Shown here in pieces: positions 1-7,712 of a stretch of 22,925 nucleotides of DNA (the stretch's first letter is position 1; each line of letters starts with the position of its first letter). Location: positions 1 through 22,925 of the forward strand of contig CBDUMS010000058.1 of NCBI GenBank assembly GCA_965368405.1. The letters are read 5' to 3'. The notes below the pieces were generated by a model, which saw only the letters and a program-made list of their open reading frames with translations, ran no database searches and had not been told where the DNA came from. Made by a program: the position numbers and the translations under genes. The DNA is from S012-113 sp965368405. GTDB taxonomy: Bacteria > Bacteroidota > Bacteroidia > Cytophagales > Cyclobacteriaceae.

Positions 1-425
1 GCCATAACCCCATAGGTGACCACCATACAAAACTGATGTCGAATTTCTTTGCGCAAACGGAGGCTTTGATGAAAGGCAAGACTGCCGAAGAAGCCGAAAA
101 TGAGATGCGCACGGCTGGTATAGATGAAACAACGCTTAAAAAGCTGGTACCCTTTAAAACCTTCGAGGGCAATCGACCAACAAATTCGATTTTAGTTAAA
201 AAAATCACTCCCAAAACCCTTGGTAGTATAATCGCCCTTTACGAGCATAAAATTTTTGTGCAAGGTATAATATGGAATATCAATAGCTTCGATCAATGGG
301 GTGTTGAATTAGGAAAGCAACTCGCTAATAAAATACTACCGGAGTTAAATAAGCCAGAAGATATTAAGAATCACGACTCCTCGACGAATGGTTTGATTAA
401 TGCGTTTAAATACATGCGTAAATGA
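1..425 (+). CDS. pgi: glucose-6-phosphate isomerase, C-terminal part (5' end outside window)
   Basis: This is the last 140 codons of phosphoglucose isomerase, which interconverts glucose-6-phosphate and fructose-6-phosphate in the cytoplasm. The reading frame is open from base 3 and begins HNPIGDHHTKLMSNFFAQTEA, the conserved block that carries the active-site histidine. Translation therefore enters from upstream, and the ATG at 36 is an internal methionine. Near the C-terminus NINSFDQWGVELGK matches the second classical PGI signature, including the catalytic lysine at its end. The stop codon overlaps the start of manA (ATGA at 422-425), which implies translational coupling; the next enzyme uses the same product, fructose-6-phosphate. 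Family identity is very secure. The gene is cut only by the window edge, and there is no sign of a break. Confidence 0.96.
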   Translation, partial: HNPIGDHHTKLMSNFFAQTEALMKGKTAEEAENEMRTAGIDETTLKKLVPFKTFEGNRPTNSILVKKITPKTLGSIIALYEHKIFVQGIIWNINSFDQWGVELGKQLANKILPELNKPEDIKNHDSSTNGLINAFKYMRK

Positions 426-1399
426 ACGAATTGTATCCACTAAAATTTAACCCAATCATCACAGAACAGCTATGGGGCGATACAAAGCTTGTAAAGCTTT
501 TTAATAAACCGGTGGGTGAAACTGGTATTGCTGCAGAATCCTGGGAAATCTCCGGTTATCAAGGAAGCATTTCGATTGTTGCTGATGGGCCTTTGGCAGG
601 AAAATCATTGACCGAAATAAGTACTCAATTTAGGGGCGAGCTACTTGGCCAGCACGTCTATAAAAAATTTGGAACCAAGTTCCCTTTGTTAATAAAATTT
701 ATAGATGCCAACCAAGACCTTTCGATTCAGGTACATCCTAATGATGAATTGGCGGAAGAACGACATAATAGTTTTGGGAAAACAGAAATGTGGTATGTGG
801 TAGATGCCGAAAAGGGGTCTAGTTTAATCTCTGGTTTTAATCGGTCAACTAATAAAGATGAGTATATGTCCTACTTCCAGCAAGGAAAACTTACTGAGCT
901 ACTCAATAAGGAAGAAGTTAAGCCCGACGATGTGTTCTATCTTCCTGCTGGGCGGGTGCACACCATCGGTAAGGGGATAGTTATTGCTGAAATTCAGCAA
1001 ACATCAGATCTTACCTATAGAATCTATGATTTTGACCGAGTTGATAAGGATGGTAATGAACGGGAATTGCATGTAGAGGAAGCATTAGATGCCATTGATT
1101 ATAATTTCTACGAGAATTATAAGACAGAATATGACAGATCGGCGACTCGAACAAGCCTGGTTAACTCACAATATTTTATAACTAATCGGTTGATGGTTGA
1201 AGACCAATATGAAGCAAACTATAATGATTTAGACACCTTTAAAATACTCATAGTTCTTGCTGGAGAAGGGTCTTTGAACTCGAGTAGCGGAACCGTTGAT
1301 TATAAATCGGGCGATACTTTCTTAATCCCCGCCAATCATAAAGAGTTAACCATTATTGCCACACAGACTGCAAAAATATTAGAGGTTTATTTACCCTAA
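422..1399 (+). CDS. manA: mannose-6-phosphate isomerase, class I (short bacterial type)
   Basis: The 325-residue product is a cupin-fold zinc enzyme that interconverts fructose-6-phosphate and mannose-6-phosphate, feeding GDP-mannose and related sugars or allowing mannose use. Its length fits the short ManA type of Firmicutes and Bacteroidota. The expected metal ligands are visible: QVHPND at 103-108 (Q103, H105), the glutamate in GKTEMWYV (E122) and the histidine in LPAGRVHTIG (H180). The conserved arginine region TYRIYDFDR lies at 198-206. The C-terminal 80 residues form a second, catalytically silent cupin-like domain ending in EVYLP. The start overlaps the pgi stop by four bases, which fixes it. 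The gene runs tail-to-tail into the minus-strand gene at 1396-1656 with a four-base overlap, so no separate terminator fits between them. Confidence 0.95.
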   Translation: MNELYPLKFNPIITEQLWGDTKLVKLFNKPVGETGIAAESWEISGYQGSISIVADGPLAGKSLTEISTQFRGELLGQHVYKKFGTKFPLLIKFIDANQDLSIQVHPNDELAEERHNSFGKTEMWYVVDAEKGSSLISGFNRSTNKDEYMSYFQQGKLTELLNKEEVKPDDVFYLPAGRVHTIGKGIVIAEIQQTSDLTYRIYDFDRVDKDGNERELHVEEALDAIDYNFYENYKTEYDRSATRTSLVNSQYFITNRLMVEDQYEANYNDLDTFKILIVLAGEGSLNSSSGTVDYKSGDTFLIPANHKELTIIATQTAKILEVYLP

Positions 1400-1656
1400 T
1401 GGGGTAGAACCGTAGAGTCTATCTTAACCTGATCGAGGTAGAAGTTCATTCTTTTAGATCCGAAGTCTAAGGAGGCAATTTCCGTGATCTTATTTTCCTT
1501 ATGATCATAAAACACTTCAATGAGTTTATCCTCTAATTTATACAAGTTGACCTTATGCCCATAATAACGAATAGCCATCAAAAATTCTCCGTCGAGATAA
1601 AGTACTCTGCACTTATCATGAATAGACAATTTAAAAAAGCGTTTCGCTAGCCCCAT
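1396..1656 (-). CDS. hypothetical protein, 86 aa, last gene of the comM/yraN cluster
   Basis: I do not recognise this small protein. It begins MGLAKRFFKLSIHDKCRVLYLDGEFL, has no signal peptide or membrane segment, and alternates short hydrophobic runs with charged residues. It is rich in Lys, Asp and Tyr, suggesting a compact beta-rich cytoplasmic fold. It has one cysteine and no metal motif. It starts 23 bases after the yraN stop on the same strand, so it is probably co-transcribed with yraN and the ComM-like ATPase. Its last four bases overlap the end of manA on the opposite strand. Codon use and base composition look like its neighbours, which supports a real gene. Function is unknown. Confidence 0.7.
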   Translation of the reverse strand: MGLAKRFFKLSIHDKCRVLYLDGEFLMAIRYYGHKVNLYKLEDKLIEVFYDHKENKITEIASLDFGSKRMNFYLDQVKIDSTVLPH

Positions 1657-1679
1657 AGAGTGAAGTTACATTAATTTTA

Positions 1680-2030
1680 CTAAAAAGCGTCCTCAAAATG
1701 GTCGATCTCCGGCGCACCGGCACCTGATATTATCGCGATAATATCGAAACGAAAGTTTCCATGCAATTCTTTTTGAGTCATATAATCCTCCGCGGCATAA
1801 TGTATTCGTTCCTTCTGTGCCTCGCTAAGAAACGCTTCTGGATAGCCATATTTATTGTTTTTCCGAGTTTTTACCTCAACAAATACCATAATATCTCCCT
1901 TGCGAGCAATTATGTCAATTTCAGATCGTCCGCTGCGATAGTTTTGCTCTAAAACAGAATAGCCCTTGGCTAGAAGAAAATGAACTGCCAGATTCTCTCC
2001 TTTGGTACCCTTTTCTCTTGTATTTTCCAC
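1680..2030 (-). CDS. YraN / UPF0102 family nuclease-fold protein
   Basis: The 116-residue protein is a member of the YraN (UPF0102) family, which has a PD-(D/E)xK nuclease-like fold and is proposed to act on DNA, perhaps Holliday-junction-like substrates. Family features are clear: the N-terminal GxxGE block (KGTKGENLAVHFLLAKGY), then NYRSGRSEIDIIARKGDIMV, with D39, E52 and K54 (VEVKTRK) forming the D-x12-ExK core. The length is normal for the family. It sits 13 bases downstream of the YifB/ComM ATPase, a pairing that fits a role in DNA processing or recombination. Catalytic activity is inferred from the motif and is not proven for most of the family. Confidence 0.93.
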   Translation of the reverse strand: MENTREKGTKGENLAVHFLLAKGYSVLEQNYRSGRSEIDIIARKGDIMVFVEVKTRKNNKYGYPEAFLSEAQKERIHYAAEDYMTQKELHGNFRFDIIAIISGAGAPEIDHFEDAF

Positions 2031-2043
2031 TTTCTACTACGGG

Positions 2044-3585
2044 TTAAGCTTCCGCCCAATTCTCACGGTCGAGGCTGCGATACTGAATAGCTTCTGCAAG
2101 ATGCTCAATCTTGATTTCTTCTGACCCGCCCAAATCTGCAATGGTTCTTGAAACCTTTAAGATTCTATCGTATGCTCTGGCAGATAAGCCTAGTTTTTCC
2201 ATGGCCGTTTTAAGCAGGGTTCGACCGGCATTATTTATTTCACAGATGTCCCGCACCATTTGCGCTGGCATCATAGCATTAGAGTATATCGATTTGTTTT
2301 CCAGAAATCGTTTTTGTTGTGCTTCTCGCGCTATTACAACACGTTCTCGAATCGCGGTACTGCTTTCCGTTTTTCTATTATCAGCAATTTGATCAAAAGA
2401 GACCGGAGTAACTTCTACATGTAAGTCTATCCGATCGAGAAGAGGGCCGCTTACTTTGTTCAAATAACGTTGAACCACGCCTGGCGCACAAACACACTCC
2501 TTATCGGGGTGGTTATAATACCCGCATGGGCAAGGGTTCATACTTGCAATAAGCATAAAATTAGCTGGGTAATCTAAAGATACTTTTGCCCTGGAAATTG
2601 TTACTCTGCGTTCCTCCATGGGTTGTCGCATCACTTCTAAAACAGATCGTTTAAACTCAGGCAATTCATCAAGAAAAAGCACGCCGTTATTTGCTAGCGA
2701 TATTTCTCCTGGCTGCGGATTTCCTCCACCACCAACTAATGCTACATCAGAAATCGTATGGTGTGGCGACCTGTACGGTCGTTGTGTCATTAAAGTGCTA
2801 TTACTACCAAGTTTTCCTGCAACCGAATGAACCTTGGTGGTTTCTAAAGCCTCAAAAAGTGTTAAAGGAGGTAAAATTGTAGGTAACCTTTTGGCTAACA
2901 TCGTCTTTCCTGCACCTGGCGGACCTATCATGATTACATTATGTCCCCCTGCCGCGGCAATTTCAAACGCTCTCTTAATGTTTTCCTGGCCTTGAACATC
3001 CGCAAAATCAACTTCATAATTATTGAGGTGATGTTGAAACACATCCCGCGTGTCAACCAGGGTTGGCTCAATACTTAAATCACCAGTTAAGTACTCAATC
3101 GCTTCGCTAAGCGCTTTAACTCCAATAACGTCTAAATTATTAACAATCGCCGCTTCAGAGCAATTCTCCTCGGGCAAGATTATACCTTTTAAGCCATTAT
3201 TTCGAGCCTCGATGGCAATAGGCAGAACACCCTTTATTGGTCGTAACATACCATCCAAAGCCAACTCTCCCATTATCATGAACTCGTCAAGGTTCGGGAT
3301 TTCTACCTGTTCCGAAGCCATAATTACACAGATAGCAATAGGTAAATCAAAAGCGGTTCCTTCCTTTCGGATATCGGCCGGAGCAAGGTTAACTACAACC
3401 TTTTGTCTTGGCATTTTTAAACCTATATTCTTAATAGCCGATTCTACCCGGTGAGCACTTTCTTTCACAGCACTATCAGGCAGGCCACTCATATGTACCT
3501 TAAGTCCGCTTCCTATACTGACTTCGATAGTAATTAGCTTGGCGTCAACACCATAAACAGCACTCCCATAAGTTTTGGCAATCAT
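2044..3585 (-). CDS. comM: YifB/ComM family AAA+ ATPase (Mg-chelatase-like)
   Basis: This 513-residue protein belongs to the YifB/ComM subfamily of Mg-chelatase-type AAA+ ATPases. Characterised ComM is a hexameric DNA helicase that drives branch migration during natural transformation. In order it has an N-terminal Lon-like/ChlI domain (about 1-175, beginning MIAKTYGSAVYGVDA), a AAA+ core with Walker A GPPGAGKT at 221-228 and Walker B GVLFLDE at 301-307, sensor asparagine in ASMNPCPC (N350), and arginine finger in LLDRIDLHVE (R385). Cysteines 352, 354, 364 and 366 form the likely zinc knuckle characteristic of the family. A C-terminal winged domain with the ARAYDRILKVSRTIADL block ends the protein. 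The start lies two bases after the stop of the upstream membrane protein. Neighbouring yraN supports a DNA-processing job. Whether this organism is naturally transformable cannot be told from the window. Confidence 0.95.
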   Translation of the reverse strand: MIAKTYGSAVYGVDAKLITIEVSIGSGLKVHMSGLPDSAVKESAHRVESAIKNIGLKMPRQKVVVNLAPADIRKEGTAFDLPIAICVIMASEQVEIPNLDEFMIMGELALDGMLRPIKGVLPIAIEARNNGLKGIILPEENCSEAAIVNNLDVIGVKALSEAIEYLTGDLSIEPTLVDTRDVFQHHLNNYEVDFADVQGQENIKRAFEIAAAGGHNVIMIGPPGAGKTMLAKRLPTILPPLTLFEALETTKVHSVAGKLGSNSTLMTQRPYRSPHHTISDVALVGGGGNPQPGEISLANNGVLFLDELPEFKRSVLEVMRQPMEERRVTISRAKVSLDYPANFMLIASMNPCPCGYYNHPDKECVCAPGVVQRYLNKVSGPLLDRIDLHVEVTPVSFDQIADNRKTESSTAIRERVVIAREAQQKRFLENKSIYSNAMMPAQMVRDICEINNAGRTLLKTAMEKLGLSARAYDRILKVSRTIADLGGSEEIKIEHLAEAIQYRSLDRENWAEA

Positions 3586-3587
3586 TT

Positions 3588-3932
3588 CTATTCTTCATTT
3601 TTGGGCGCACCAGTATCCTGAGGAGGATCTTCTGAAAGAGATTTTTGGTTTTTCTGCAAATCCAACAATTTTGCCTTTAACTCTTTCTTCTCTAAGTCAT
3701 GATCCTTAATTGCTTTGGAGTAACGATGGTTACTTCGCAGCATAGAGATAAGTGCAATTACAAAAAAAGCAAGCCCAACTAAAGTATAGTATTTTATCAA
3801 AGGGATATACCCTTTCATATTGATCAAAAAACCAAGATTATTTTCATTCCTTTCAATAACCAGTGCCTCTATAACAGTAAGAATCGAATAGATTCCAAAG
3901 CTTATCCAGAACACTTTGTTCAGTTTTTTCAT
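3588..3932 (-). CDS. hypothetical two-helix membrane protein, 114 aa
   Basis: I do not recognise a family. The protein has two hydrophobic segments, about residues 8-27 (VFWISFGIYSILTVIEALVI) and 47-66 (YYTLVGLAFFVIALISMLRS). They are joined by a short polar loop with NNLGF. A C-terminal tail of about 45 residues is strongly charged and helical (LEKKELKAKLLDLQKNQKSL), predicted to be coiled coil, and ends in an acidic, proline-containing stretch. The first helix probably acts as an uncleaved anchor, leaving both termini in the cytoplasm. It is the first gene of the minus-strand cluster and its stop is two bases before the comM start, so translation may be coupled. The upstream region 3933-4053 separates it from the divergent SDR gene. 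A role in anchoring or scaffolding is possible but has no direct support. Confidence 0.68.
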   Translation of the reverse strand: MKKLNKVFWISFGIYSILTVIEALVIERNENNLGFLINMKGYIPLIKYYTLVGLAFFVIALISMLRSNHRYSKAIKDHDLEKKELKAKLLDLQKNQKSLSEDPPQDTGAPKNEE

Positions 3933-4053
3933 CGCAAATGATAATAAAAGGTCAAAATAGGCATTTTTTAGAACCGACCCAACTTTGAATCAAAACTTAT
4001 TCAATTTCTATGTATTATTATAATTGATCTAAAAGAAGCCCAAAGCATTTCAT

Positions 4054-4821
4054 ATGAGTATTAAAGACAAGTTTAGTTTAACTGGCAAAGTAGCTATTGT
4101 TACCGGCGCGAGTAAAGGAATTGGTAAGGCCATTGCCCTAGGTCTGGCAGAAGCAGGAGCCAAGGTAGTTCTTAGTAGTCGGAATCAGGAAAGCCTTGAT
4201 GAAATTGTTAAGGATTTTGAAGATCTAGGATTACAAGCATTCGCTATTGCTGCGAAAATTGGAAATGAAAATGACCATGATAGCCTTGTTCAAAAAACCA
4301 TTGCTCATTATGGGGCAATAGATATCCTTGTTAATAATGCGGCGATCAACCCCGTCTTCGGTCCGATTAACGAAACAGACTCTGAGGCTTTCGATAAAAT
4401 AATGAATGTAAATCTTAAGGGGCCTTTCGATCTTGCAAAAAAGGTTTATCCCGAAATGAAAAAAAGAGGGGGAGGTTCCGTAATTAATATTAGTAGTATA
4501 GGTGGAATTTCGCCTGAGCCCATGCTAGGAATATACAGTGTGAGTAAAGCAGCACTAATCTCGTTGACCAAAGTTATGGCTAAGGAATGGGGTAGAGATT
4601 CAATTCGAGTAAATGTTATCTGCCCTGGACTTATAAAAACTAAATTTAGTGAAGCCCTCTGGACTGACGAGAAAATATTGAAAACTGTTATGTACCAGCA
4701 GCCCTTAAAAACCCTTGCTGAACCAGAAACTATTGCCGGGCTAGCCTTACTATTATCTTCTGAGGCAGGCGACTTCTGCACAGGAGGAGTCTATACAGCC
4801 GATGGCGGTTATACCATCTAA
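4054..4821 (+). CDS. SDR family NAD(P)-dependent oxidoreductase
   Basis: This is a classical short-chain dehydrogenase/reductase of 255 residues, normal for the family. The cofactor motif TGASKGIG is at 17-24 and NNAA at 94-97. The full catalytic tetrad is present: N120 (IMNVNLKG), S147 or S148 in VINISSIGG, Y161 and K165 (YSVSKAA). The C-terminus DGGYTI is the usual end of fabG-like and glucose-dehydrogenase-like SDRs. The serine-arginine pair after the second strand (SSRN, 41-44) favours NADP(H) over NAD(H); this is inference. The substrate cannot be assigned: the family includes 3-oxoacyl-ACP reductases and alcohol or carbonyl reductases, and the neighbours (a membrane protein divergently upstream, an M16 peptidase downstream) give no pathway clue. 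The ATG at 4054 gives the expected short N-terminal lead before the Rossmann fold. Confidence 0.93.
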   Translation: MSIKDKFSLTGKVAIVTGASKGIGKAIALGLAEAGAKVVLSSRNQESLDEIVKDFEDLGLQAFAIAAKIGNENDHDSLVQKTIAHYGAIDILVNNAAINPVFGPINETDSEAFDKIMNVNLKGPFDLAKKVYPEMKKRGGGSVINISSIGGISPEPMLGIYSVSKAALISLTKVMAKEWGRDSIRVNVICPGLIKTKFSEALWTDEKILKTVMYQQPLKTLAEPETIAGLALLLSSEAGDFCTGGVYTADGGYTI

Positions 4822-4896
4822 GTATATAAGAACTCTAAAACCTACAATAAACCTCTGTTTTATCACTATTTTAGTAACAAATCAAACCATTTACGA

Positions 4897-7710
4897 ATGA
4901 ACTCTCGAATTACATATCTAGTTGCACTTTTTCTGTCTTTCCAAAGTCTCTATGCCCAGGAAATAACTATTTCTGGTGATCTTAATAATCCGTTACCCGT
5001 TGACGAAAATGTAAGAATAGGCACTTTAAAAAATGGATTAACCTATTATATCAGAAATAATAATAAGCCCGAGGATAGAGTAGAAATGAGGTTGGTTGTA
5101 AATGCAGGGTCACTGCTAGAAGATGATGACCAACAGGGTGTGGCTCATTTTGTTGAGCACATGGCTTTTAATGGGACTAAGAATTTTGAGAAAAATGAAA
5201 TTGTCAGCTTCCTTCAATCTATAGGTGTAGAGTTTGGAGCTGATTTAAATGCATATACAAGCTTCGACGAAACAGTATATATTCTACCTATACCGACTGA
5301 CAATGAGGAAACCTTAGAGAAAGGAATGCAGATACTCGAAGACTGGGCACATAATGTAACTTTCGACCCGGAAGAAATTGATAAAGAACGCGGCGTGGTT
5401 ATTGAAGAATGGCGATTAGGCCAAGGGGCAGATCAGCGCATGAGCGATCAGTACTTCCCAACCTTATTTAAAAACTCTCGCTACGCAGCACGACTTCCTA
5501 TAGGTAAAAAAGAAATAATTGAAGGCGCTTCGTACGATGCGATTCAACGATTTTATAATGATTGGTATCGACCTAACCTGATGTCTATTGTTGCTGTTGG
5601 TGATATTGATGTCGATGAAATGGAAGCGCGTATAAAAAAGCGTTTTGGCAAACTAAAAAACCCAAAATCACAGCGCGAGCGAACAATCTATAACGTACCT
5701 AATCATGAGGAAACCTTAGTGGCTACGGCAAAAGATAAAGAAGCTTCGTTTACCCTCATAAGGTTAATTTACAAAGCAGAAAATGTTAACACCGAAACCC
5801 TTAATGACTATCGACGTGATTTAACCTATCAGCTTTATAATGGAATGCTCAACGAGCGTCTACAGGAATTAACTCAATCGGCCGATCCTCCATTTTTCTT
5901 TGGTAGCAGTAGCTTCTCTGGCCTAGTACGAGCAAAAAGTAGCTATACCTCTTTTGCTGCTGTTGGTGAAACCGGTATTGAGAAAGGACTAAAATCACTC
6001 ATTGAAGAAAATGAGCGTGTGCTCAAGTATGGTTTTACACAGTCTGAACTAGATCGATACAAAAAAGTGATTCTTAACGCTTACGATCAGGCATTCAAAG
6101 AAAAAGATAAAACAGAGTCGGAGCGATACGTACAAGAGTATGTAAATAATTTCCTGGAAAACGAACCAATCCCAGGAATCGACTATGAGTACAATTCGGT
6201 TAAGTCGCTCTTGCCATCGATAACCCTGGAAGAAATCAATGAGCTGGCGAGCCAGTGGATAACAGATGAAAACAGAGTAGTGATCATAACCGGACCAGAC
6301 AAAGAGGGTGTAACCCAACCTACTAAAGAAGAGGTGCTGGCAATGCTGGCGGAAGCAGAAAATCTAGAAATCGCTCCATATGCGGAAGAAGAAATGGGCT
6401 CTGAGCTCATGACCTCCTTACCAAAGGCCGGTGCTGTTTCCTCCACGAAGTATATTGACAATCTTGATATCACCGAGTTAACCCTGTCCAACGGCCTCAA
6501 GGTGGTTCTTAAGCCCACTGAGTTTAAAAACGACGAAATATTAATTTCTGCCTATAGCCCCGGCGGAACAAGCCTTTATTCAAATGATGATGCCTACTCT
6601 GCGGATTATGCCTCTGATGTTGTTAGTGTAAGTGGAATATCATCCTTTTCTGCTGTTAACTTGCAAAAATTACTCGCCGGAAAGACAGTGGCCGTGGCCC
6701 CCTATATCAGCACTTTAAGTGAAGGCTTTAGAGGAAATTGTGCTCCTAAGGATCTAGAGTCCATGCTTCAGCTCGTTTACCTACATTTCACGGAAGTGAG
6801 GCGAGATTCTTCAGCTTTCGTGTCGTTTAAAACGCGAAACAAGATGATCATGCAAAATATAATGTCTAACCCTCAGTATTATTTTGCTGATCAGGTTAGT
6901 CGTATTATGAGTCAGGATCATCCGAGAGGTGGTGGTTTCCCTACTGCTGAGGACATTGACAAAATAGAGCTCGATAAGGCACTTAGTATTTATAAAGAGC
7001 GGTTTGCCGATGCAGGAGATTTCACCTTTTTCCTTGTAGGCAATTTTGATATTGAAGAAATTAAACCCAAGCTAGCGTTATACCTAGGTAGTTTACCTGC
7101 AACCAATAGTGATGAGAGCTGGAAGGATTTGGGCATACGCCCTCCAAAAGGTGTTGTAAATAAGGTTGTAAACAAGGGTACTGATCAAAAAAGTGTCGTT
7201 AATATTACTTTCACTGGCACAAAGTCATACGATAAAACTTCAAATTATCACCTGAGCTCTTTAGGCGACCTACTCTCAATTAAGCTTGTTGAAATCCTCA
7301 GGGAAGACAAAAGTGGTGTTTATGGGGTAGGTGCCAATGGTTCCTCTTCTAAATTCCCATATGAATCCTATAGCATGCGCATTAGTTTTCCTTGTGCACC
7401 GGAAAATGTCGAAGACCTAATAGCCGCAACAATGGCCGAGGTTGAAGCAATAAAAACCAATGGTGTAACGGATGAAGACCTCAATAAGATAAAAGAAACA
7501 CAACGTAGAGACAGAGAAGAAGGACTTAAAAAGAATGGCTATTGGCTAGGACAAATTAGTGCGTACTACCAGTACCAAAATAGCCTCGATAGCTTTTTTG
7601 AATATGAAAAAATGATTGAAGCATTAACGCCCGAAAACATAAAAGCGGCAGCGAACGAGTATCTTGATCTGGAGAATTATGTACAGATTGTATTAATGCC
7701 TGAAGAGTAG
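4897..7710 (+). CDS. M16 family zinc metallopeptidase, PqqL-like, exported
   Basis: The 937-residue protein is a single-chain M16 (inverzincin) peptidase of the PqqL type. Residues 1-20 are a signal peptide (YLVALFLSFQSLYA, likely cut before Q21), so it works in the periplasm or at the outer membrane. The first peptidase half carries the inverted zinc motif HFVEH at 84-88, with the distal glutamate E164 in KERGVVIEEWR. The second half, from about residue 520 (LTLSNGLKVVLKPTEFKND), has the M16 fold but no HxxEH, as is usual for the non-catalytic half that closes the clamshell around a peptide. An FxxF/PxxG-type region near GPDKEGVTQPTKEEV separates the halves. Substrates are probably peptides or unfolded polypeptides. 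The gene starts 75 bases after the SDR gene and ends two bases from the convergent oxidoreductase gene. Intact, with no missing catalytic residue in the active half. Confidence 0.94.
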   Translation: MNSRITYLVALFLSFQSLYAQEITISGDLNNPLPVDENVRIGTLKNGLTYYIRNNNKPEDRVEMRLVVNAGSLLEDDDQQGVAHFVEHMAFNGTKNFEKNEIVSFLQSIGVEFGADLNAYTSFDETVYILPIPTDNEETLEKGMQILEDWAHNVTFDPEEIDKERGVVIEEWRLGQGADQRMSDQYFPTLFKNSRYAARLPIGKKEIIEGASYDAIQRFYNDWYRPNLMSIVAVGDIDVDEMEARIKKRFGKLKNPKSQRERTIYNVPNHEETLVATAKDKEASFTLIRLIYKAENVNTETLNDYRRDLTYQLYNGMLNERLQELTQSADPPFFFGSSSFSGLVRAKSSYTSFAAVGETGIEKGLKSLIEENERVLKYGFTQSELDRYKKVILNAYDQAFKEKDKTESERYVQEYVNNFLENEPIPGIDYEYNSVKSLLPSITLEEINELASQWITDENRVVIITGPDKEGVTQPTKEEVLAMLAEAENLEIAPYAEEEMGSELMTSLPKAGAVSSTKYIDNLDITELTLSNGLKVVLKPTEFKNDEILISAYSPGGTSLYSNDDAYSADYASDVVSVSGISSFSAVNLQKLLAGKTVAVAPYISTLSEGFRGNCAPKDLESMLQLVYLHFTEVRRDSSAFVSFKTRNKMIMQNIMSNPQYYFADQVSRIMSQDHPRGGGFPTAEDIDKIELDKALSIYKERFADAGDFTFFLVGNFDIEEIKPKLALYLGSLPATNSDESWKDLGIRPPKGVVNKVVNKGTDQKSVVNITFTGTKSYDKTSNYHLSSLGDLLSIKLVEILREDKSGVYGVGANGSSSKFPYESYSMRISFPCAPENVEDLIAATMAEVEAIKTNGVTDEDLNKIKETQRRDREEGLKKNGYWLGQISAYYQYQNSLDSFFEYEKMIEALTPENIKAAANEYLDLENYVQIVLMPEE

Positions 7711-7712
7711 CA

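Noticed and set aside
3050..3454. 134-codon plus-strand open frame inside comM
   Set aside because: It is the antisense shadow of a well-recognised AAA+ gene with no start signal or recognisable protein features.
3984..4016. TTTG-N21-TATGTATT upstream of the SDR gene as a promoter
   Set aside because: Only the first element matches; the second has TA but not TTTG. In an AT-rich gap this is expected by chance.
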